64,000 bases of DNA. Origin: Methanothrix sp. (GTDB taxonomy: Archaea > Halobacteriota > Methanosarcinia > Methanotrichales > Methanotrichaceae). The DNA lies in assembly GCF_030055635.1 (NCBI RefSeq), contig NZ_JASFYM010000002.1:31290-95289 (forward strand), read 5' to 3'. A program made the translations under genes and the position numbers. Each line of letters begins with the position of its first letter. The first letter of the stretch is position 1. The notes beneath the pieces are model-generated. The model saw nothing but the letters and a program-made list of their open reading frames with translations. It searched no databases and was not told the origin of the DNA. Of the stretch, positions 58,572 through 64,000 are shown piece after piece.

Positions 58572-61500
58572 TCACAGCGCCCTGTAGCGCACCTCCCTGT
58601 GATACTCGTCGAGCGCCTTTATCGTCAGCTCTCCCTTCAGGGCCTTCTCGATCGCCTCGGCTGCTGCCCTGGCCGCCTGGACAGTTGTTATGTACGGCAC
58701 ATGGTAGTCGACCGCGCTCCTGCGTATCTGGAAGCCGTCCTTCACAGACTGCTTTGTCGTGGGCGTGTTTATTATCAGCTTCACCTCGCCCCGCCTGATG
58801 TAATCCAGAACGTTCGGGCTGCCGTTGTAGATCTTCCTGACGCGCTCCGCAGGCACACCAGCCCTTCTCAGATACTCGGATGTTCCTTCGGTCGCTATTA
58901 TCTTGAGACCTGCATTTGCAAGCCTTCTGGCCACCTCTGCCATCTCAGCCTTGTCCTCGTCCCTCACAGAGATGAAGACGATCCCATCAAGCGGCAGGCT
59001 GTTCTCAGCGCTCATCTCCGCCTTGAAGAACGAGAGGCCCATGTTGTAGTCGATCCCCATGACCTCTCCTGTGGACCTCATCTCAGGGCCGAGGAGGACG
59101 TCTGCGCCGGGGAGCTTGTCGAACGGCAGGAGAACCTCCTTGACAGCGACATACGGTATCTCAGGCTCGACATTGAGGTCCATCTCCCTCAGAGTCATTC
59201 CTGCCATCACCTTCGCAGCGATCTTCGCCAGTGGCAGCCCCACAGCCTTTGAAACGAACGGTATCGTCCTAGATGACCTGGGGTTCGCCTCGAGGACATA
59301 GACGACGCCATCCTTGTAGGCCATCTGGATGTTGATTATCCCCCTGACCTCCAGCGCCAGAGCTATGCGCCTGACGTAATCCTTCACTGTTGCGATGACA
59401 TCCTCTGGAAGCGTCTGCGGCGGGATCATGCATGCGCTGTCTCCCGAGTGTATCCCCGCCTCCTCTATGTGCTCCATGATCGCTCCGATGAGAACATCAC
59501 GACCGTCGCATACCGCGTCGACATCTATCTCGACAGCGTTCTGGAGGAAGTCGTCTATGAGCACAGGATGCTCATGAGACACGCGCACAGCCTCACGCAT
59601 GTAGAGCTCCAGCCCGGACTCATCGTAGACGATCTCCATCGCCCTGCCGCCGAGGACGTAGCTCGGCCTGACCAAGACTGGGTAGCCGATCTCCTTCGCG
59701 ACCCTCTTCGCCTCCTCAGGCGAGTATGCTATCCCCGCCCTCGGCTGCGGTATCCCAAGTGTGTTCAGGAGCCTGTTGAAGCGCTCCCTGTCCTCCGCAA
59801 TGTCTATGCTGTCAGGAGATGTCCCCAGGATCACGGTCTTAAGGCCGCGCCGCTTCAGCTCTTTCTCCAGAGGGACCGCGAGGTTCACAGCAGTCTGGCC
59901 GCCGAACTGCACCATCACCCCCCAGTAGTTCTCCTTCTCGATTACGTTCATCACATCCTCGAGAGTGACCGGCTCGAAGAAGAGCTTGTCAGAGGTGTCG
60001 TAATCTGTGGAGACCGTCTCGGGGTTGTTGTTGATTATGTGCGCCTCAATCCCCATCTCCCTCAGGGCTGTGACCGCATGGACTGTGCAGTAATCGAACT
60101 CTATGCCCTGGCCTATCCTTATCGGACCCGACCCCAGGATCAGAACCTTTCTCTTATCAGATGGATTCAGCTCGCACTCCTCATCGTATGTCGAGTAGTA
60201 GTACGGAGTCGATGCCGCGAACTCCGCTGCGCACGTGTCCACCATCTTGTACGTGGGTATGATCCCCAGAGATAGCCTGTAATCCGTGACCTCCTCCCTG
60301 GTCATCCCCACAAGCTCTGCGATTCTGCTGTCCAGGAAGCCCATCTTCTTCGCGCGCCTTAGCCTGTCCGGCGTGAGACCCTTCTTCAGCTCGTCCTCCA
60401 TCTCGATTATGTTCTGGATTCTCTCGATGAAGTACGGGTCGATCATGCTCAGCTGCGAGATCTCATCCACAGAGAAACCACGCCTTAGAGCCTGATATAT
60501 CGCAAATAGCCTCTCATCTGTCGGCGTTCTGAGAAGCTCTCTCACATCTTCATCTGTCCACGGTGTGTACTTGCCGTTGTATCCCAGATCTATGTCTATG
60601 TCAAGAGACCTGATGGCCTTCATGAGCGCCTCCTCGTAGCTCCTGCCTATGGCCATCACCTCTCCAGTGGACTTCATCGATGTTGTGAGCGTTCTATCTG
60701 CTTTGACGAACTTGTCAAACGGCCATCTCGGGATCTTTATGACAACATAATCGACGGTCGGCTCGAAGGATGCCGGGGTCTCCTTCGTCACATCATTTCT
60801 GATCTCGTCGAGGGTGAGGCCGATGGCTATCTTGGCAGTGACACGCGCTATCGGATAGCCTGTGGCCTTTGATGCAAGAGCTGAGGATCTTGAGACGCGC
60901 GGGTTGACCTCGATAACCCTGTACTCGCCGTTTCTGACCGCGAACTGTATGTTGCATCCTCCTTCGATCCCCAGAGCCCTTATGATGTTTATCGCAGCAG
61001 ATCTCAGCATCTGTATCTCATGATCCGAGAGCGTCTGTATGGGCGTGACGACTATCGACTCTCCGGTGTGAATCCCCATGGGATCCATGTTCTCCATGTT
61101 GCAGATTGTGATGCAGGTGTTGTTCGAGTCCCTCATCACCTCGTACTCCACCTCTGTCCACCCTATCACGCTCTCCTCGAGGAGCACCTGATGTATGCGG
61201 GACCTCTTCAGGCCCATCTCGCATATCCGCATCAGATCCTCGCGGGTCCTTGCGATCCCTCCGCCGCTGCCTCCAAGTGTGTACGCGGGCCTTACGATCA
61301 GAGGAAGGCCGAGCTCCTTCATCGCCTCCTCCGCCTCCTCGAGGCTTGTGACAGCAACGCTCCTGGGCACAGGCTCTCCGATGCGCTCCATCGCCTTCTT
61401 GAAGAGATCCCTGTCCTCGGCCTCCTGGATCGATCTCACCTTCGTGCCGAGCACCTCGACACCGTATCTCTCCAGAACGCCCATCTCCGCGAGCTCGCTC

Positions 61501-61796
61501 GTTATGTTCAGACCTGTCTGTCCGCCTATTCCAGCTATTATTCCATCAGGGCGCTCCTTCTCTATGATCTTCGCAACGATCTCCGGCACCAGGGGCTCGA
61601 TGTAGACCTTGTCCGCCATATCCGGATCGGTCATTATCGTTGCCGGGTTTGAGTTGACGAGGACAACCTCCACGCCCTCCTCGCGGAGGGACTTGCACGC
61701 CTGCGAGCCCGAGAAATCGAACTCCGCTGCCTGTCCGATCTGGATAGGCCCGGACCCTATGAGGAGGACCTTCTTGATGTCTGGGCGCTTCGGCAT
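58572..61796 (-). CDS. carB: Carbamoyl-phosphate synthase large subunit
   Basis: 1074 residues, full length. Two homologous ATP-grasp halves are present ([19 protein letters not shown] and [16 protein letters not shown] mark the N-termini of each), with [11 protein letters not shown] and [11 protein letters not shown] as matching loops and a C-terminal methylglyoxal-synthase-like allosteric domain. It makes carbamoyl phosphate from bicarbonate, two ATP and glutamine-derived ammonia for arginine and pyrimidines. It starts one base after the carA stop. Confidence 0.98.
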   Translation of the reverse strand: MPKRPDIKKVLLIGSGPIQIGQAAEFDFSGSQACKSLREEGVEVVLVNSNPATIMTDPDMADKVYIEPLVPEIVAKIIEKERPDGIIAGIGGQTGLNITSELAEMGVLERYGVEVLGTKVRSIQEAEDRDLFKKAMERIGEPVPRSVAVTSLEEAEEAMKELGLPLIVRPAYTLGGSGGGIARTREDLMRICEMGLKRSRIHQVLLEESVIGWTEVEYEVMRDSNNTCITICNMENMDPMGIHTGESIVVTPIQTLSDHEIQMLRSAAINIIRALGIEGGCNIQFAVRNGEYRVIEVNPRVSRSSALASKATGYPIARVTAKIAIGLTLDEIRNDVTKETPASFEPTVDYVVIKIPRWPFDKFVKADRTLTTSMKSTGEVMAIGRSYEEALMKAIRSLDIDIDLGYNGKYTPWTDEDVRELLRTPTDERLFAIYQALRRGFSVDEISQLSMIDPYFIERIQNIIEMEDELKKGLTPDRLRRAKKMGFLDSRIAELVGMTREEVTDYRLSLGIIPTYKMVDTCAAEFAASTPYYYSTYDEECELNPSDKRKVLILGSGPIRIGQGIEFDYCTVHAVTALREMGIEAHIINNNPETVSTDYDTSDKLFFEPVTLEDVMNVIEKENYWGVMVQFGGQTAVNLAVPLEKELKRRGLKTVILGTSPDSIDIAEDRERFNRLLNTLGIPQPRAGIAYSPEEAKRVAKEIGYPVLVRPSYVLGGRAMEIVYDESGLELYMREAVRVSHEHPVLIDDFLQNAVEIDVDAVCDGRDVLIGAIMEHIEEAGIHSGDSACMIPPQTLPEDVIATVKDYVRRIALALEVRGIINIQMAYKDGVVYVLEANPRSSRTIPFVSKAVGLPLAKIAAKVMAGMTLREMDLNVEPEIPYVAVKEVLLPFDKLPGADVLLGPEMRSTGEVMGIDYNMGLSFFKAEMSAENSLPLDGIVFISVRDEDKAEMAEVARRLANAGLKIIATEGTSEYLRRAGVPAERVRKIYNGSPNVLDYIRRGEVKLIINTPTTKQSVKDGFQIRRSAVDYHVPYITTVQAARAAAEAIEKALKGELTIKALDEYHREVRYRAL

Positions 61797-61797
61797 C

Positions 61798-62883
61798 TCA
61801 ATCGCCTCCGGACGCTATCTTTAAAACAGAGCTGAAGAACGGATCCTCGGTGCACATCGGTCCTGGATGCGCCTCGGGATGATACTGCACTGCCAGGATC
61901 CTCAGGTACCTGCTCCTTATCCCCTCAACAGTCCCATCGTTCGCATTCAGCTGGGTTATCTCAAGATCTGTACCCTCAACAGACTCTGGAACAACTGCAA
62001 AGTTGTGGTTCTGCGATGTTATGTAGACAATCCTTTTCTCGAGATCCTTCACCGGCTGGTTGCCTCCGTGATGGCCGAACTTCAGCTTGAAGGTCCTCGC
62101 GCCCAGCGCCAGCGAGATTACCTGATGACCCAGGCATATGCCGAATATCGGCATCGATCCTGCGAAATGCCTGACGGCCTCTATGGCGCCCACCGCCCTC
62201 TCAGGGTCTCCGGGTCCGTTTGATATGAAGAGACCATCTGGCTCAACCGCCTCTATCTCCGAGATGCTCGAATGCGCGGGAAGAACGTGAAGATCGAAGC
62301 CGCGACACTCCAGGCTCTTGAGTATGTGCCGCTTTATCCCGAGGTCTATCACCGCCAGCCTGGGGCCATCTCCTTTTATTCTATACGAACTTCCGCATGT
62401 GACCTCGCTCAGCAGATCCAGTGACGATATCGAGGGCTGATCCCTGGCGAGCTGCACCACATCAATACCCCTCACCTCAGACTCCCCAACAGCGAGAGCC
62501 GCCTTCATGGCGCCCAGCCTTCTTATCTTGACCGTGAGCATCCTGGTGTCCACGCCGTGGATCCCGGGCCTTCCCTCATCCACAAGAAACTCCTCGAGTG
62601 TTCTGCTCGACCTGTGATGCCTCGGGCTCGGCCAGATGTGCCTGCAGACCATCCCCCTGGGCCACATGCGATCCGACTGAAACTCATCACCGCTCACGCC
62701 GTAGTTGCCCTGCAGCGGGTATGTGAAGAGCAGGATCTGCCCGTTGTATGAGGGATCTGTGAGCGCCTCCTCATATCCAGACATCACCGTGGTGAAAACG
62801 ATCTCTCCGGTTACGATCCCTGGGGCACCAAAACCGTAGCCCTCTACCAGCGTGCCATCCTCTAACCCTAAGACCCCAATCAT
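61798..62883 (-). CDS. carA: Carbamoyl-phosphate synthase small (glutaminase) subunit
   Basis: About 361 residues from the ATG at 62883, GGTGG ahead; an open frame to 63000 is not needed. The class-I amidotransferase nucleophile Cys is in [16 protein letters not shown], with the catalytic His/Glu pair in [10 protein letters not shown]. The N-terminal [25 protein letters not shown] is CarA-specific. It supplies ammonia to CarB. The promoter has TATA at 62964-62972. Confidence 0.97.
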   Translation of the reverse strand: MIGVLGLEDGTLVEGYGFGAPGIVTGEIVFTTVMSGYEEALTDPSYNGQILLFTYPLQGNYGVSGDEFQSDRMWPRGMVCRHIWPSPRHHRSSRTLEEFLVDEGRPGIHGVDTRMLTVKIRRLGAMKAALAVGESEVRGIDVVQLARDQPSISSLDLLSEVTCGSSYRIKGDGPRLAVIDLGIKRHILKSLECRGFDLHVLPAHSSISEIEAVEPDGLFISNGPGDPERAVGAIEAVRHFAGSMPIFGICLGHQVISLALGARTFKLKFGHHGGNQPVKDLEKRIVYITSQNHNFAVVPESVEGTDLEITQLNANDGTVEGIRSRYLRILAVQYHPEAHPGPMCTEDPFFSSVLKIASGGD

Positions 62884-62963
62884 AGTATCGCCACCACAAG
62901 CAATGAGGTGATCTAAATATGTTTCGATGATCTGTAGATCATACGGAGCCCCGAAAGTCCTGA

Positions 62964-62972
62964 CTTTATATA
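62964..62972 (-). promoter_or_regulatory. TATA box of carAB
   Basis: The minus strand reads GTATATAAAGTC, a near-perfect archaeal TATA element, about 80 nt upstream of the carA ATG. The transcript would have a leader of about 60 nt that contains GATCTACAGATC, a small inverted repeat. Confidence 0.55.
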
Positions 62973-63140
62973 CCCAATCATCCTGGGTGAGAAACTGCAA
63001 CAGGGCAGCAGAGCTGAACGATCACATGACTCTGCATATCGTTCAAAAGAAAATCAAAAACAGAAGCAAAAACTGATGAGACGGATGCGAGCGTCCCTGC
63101 AGCTGAGCATTTATGGAGACATCATCTGAGAGCGGATCAT

Positions 63141-63180
63141 CAAAATAGAAAGCGCAAAGGAGATCCGGATCGGATCTCCC
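63141..63180 (-). terminator. Terminator-like hairpin after dnaG
   Basis: GGAGATCCG (63159-63167) pairs with CGGATCTCC (63171-63179) around three bases. On the minus strand it is followed by TTTGCGCTTTCTATTTT. It directly follows the dnaG stop codon. Confidence 0.55.
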
Positions 63181-63184
63181 AGCA

Positions 63185-64000
63185 TCACTGACCGCTTGTT
63201 ATGACCTTTATCCCGACAGGAGTCTTCGCTATGCTCCCCATCTTCGCTCCTATCAGGTAGTCCAGGCCCTTCTCAGCCGCGATATCGAGAAGCCTCTGGG
63301 TGATCACTCCATCGAATATCACGCCATGAACGCTGCCATTTGACTCCTTCAGCTCCCTCGCAAGGTCCCTCACGGCCACGTCCCTTATCGGGTTGTTGTT
63401 CCTGTCGAAGAGCCTTGCAGTGAGCGTTCCATCGAGCTCTTCGACGTGATGCTTGAACCAGTCCTCAGGCTCCTCGGCCTCGATCTCCGGCTCCTCGTAG
63501 TGCTCATGGGCCTCCTTCTGGACCACTCTTGTCTGGATCTCAGGCGGTGGGGCTATCTCAGCACGATGCGCTATGGGGACCACCTGGGCGACGGTCCTGA
63601 CAGAGACGGGCCTCTCCCTTATCAGGCTCTTCCGCTTGGCCACAATCTCCCGCTTCTTCCTCGCAATCGGCTTGATCTTGTACATGTCCATGACCTGCTC
63701 GACCGGGATCTTCTGGCGGAGTGCGCGTATGATCTCCTTCTGCGTCAGCTCCTCCACGCATTTGCCCTCGGGCGCACGGGCGACGTAGTCTATATCCGCG
63801 ACCTGGAGGAGTTCCTTGACGATGAGCTCACCGCCGCGGTCGCCATCTGTGAATGCCGTGGCGATCTTCTTCGAGCAGAGCTCTGTGATCGTGGGCGGTA
63901 TGTTCGTCCCGCCAACAGCGACAGCGTTCTTTATGCCGTACTTGAGAAGGTTCAGGACATCTGCCCGGCCCTCCACAACAAGAATCGCATCCGAGTCAAG
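63185..64000 (-). CDS. dnaG: Archaeal DnaG-type primase, N-terminus beyond window
   Basis: The C-terminal ~271 residues are present; the frame runs through base 64000 (LDSDAILVVEGRAD). The TOPRIM acidic motif is VEGRADVLNLL and DGDRGGE is the second acidic cluster, with GTNIPPTI between, as in archaeal DnaG. The C-terminal part (WFKHHVEELDGTLTARLFDRNN, GIKVITSG) is conserved among archaea, where the protein acts with the exosome and may also prime DNA. Confidence 0.93.
   Translation of the reverse strand, partial: LDSDAILVVEGRADVLNLLKYGIKNAVAVGGTNIPPTITELCSKKIATAFTDGDRGGELIVKELLQVADIDYVARAPEGKCVEELTQKEIIRALRQKIPVEQVMDMYKIKPIARKKREIVAKRKSLIRERPVSVRTVAQVVPIAHRAEIAPPPEIQTRVVQKEAHEHYEEPEIEAEEPEDWFKHHVEELDGTLTARLFDRNNNPIRDVAVRDLARELKESNGSVHGVIFDGVITQRLLDIAAEKGLDYLIGAKMGSIAKTPVGIKVITSGQ

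Noticed and set aside
59448-60275. 275-residue plus-strand frame
   Set aside because: Antisense to carB, which is intact and unmistakable.

Overview
The window looks like a chromosomal segment of an acetate-using methanogen of the Methanothrix (Methanosaeta) type. This is an inference. It rests on the membrane heterodisulfide reductase genes hdrE-hdrD (Methanosarcinales type), methanogenesis marker protein 11, a fused Fae-Hps enzyme, a short archaeal NifB, archaeal information-processing genes (aIF2-alpha, GINS51, primase PriS and DnaG, Nop10, S27e, L44e, Nep1, Taw1) and a moderate GC content. About 55 protein genes and one tRNA-Glu are supported. No rRNA, CRISPR array or intact insertion sequence was found.

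Layout. 0-16 kb: the end of a TrkH potassium transporter, tRNA-Glu between two old repeat copies, an ABC permease and binding lipoprotein, MobB, an M20 peptidase, an MFS exporter, a NosD-like secreted beta-helix protein, a flavodiiron protein, 8-oxoguanine glycosylase, a truncated IorA-like TPP enzyme overlapping mmp11, and a winged-helix regulator. 15-23 kb: a PstS-like protein, endonuclease IV, a receiver protein, Taw1, malic enzyme, a Gate-domain membrane protein and a CDF transporter. 22-29 kb: a dense minus-strand information operon, priS-gins51-rpl44e-rps27e-aif2a-nop10-PAC2-TldD/PmbA-prs-CDF, then a nitrilase-like hydrolase and nifB.

30-39 kb is the most unusual part. Four tightly coupled minus-strand genes encode a secreted four-repeat beta-sandwich protein, a single-span extracellular protein with a basic cytoplasmic tail, a polytopic membrane protein and a divergent tubulin/FtsZ-like protein. 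Upstream on the same strand lies a large double-VWA protein ending in a PGF-CTERM-like archaeosortase signal. Together they suggest a cytoskeleton-to-envelope machine. Methanothrix cells live inside a protein sheath, so a role in envelope, sheath or septum remodelling is a reasonable but untested idea.

39-52 kb: a SemiSWEET-like transporter, a trpBA-SGNH hydrolase operon with a candidate TRP-box operator, an AAA ATPase/MBL hydrolase pair, Nep1, hdrED, a second copy of the winged-helix regulator, a ThiS/MoaD-like protein and a presenilin-type protease. 52-64 kb: a DNA-ligase-like protein lacking the catalytic lysine, a secreted alkaline-phosphatase-superfamily protein, Fae-Hps, TruA, an aconitase-family large subunit, carAB and the C-terminal part of DnaG.

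The intergenic regions carry three dispersed repeat families: a nearly identical 117-bp element that can fold into a multi-hairpin RNA (two copies and a fragment), IS200/IS605-like end hairpins without transposase (six copies, all on the plus strand), and an older ~130-bp degenerate repeat.
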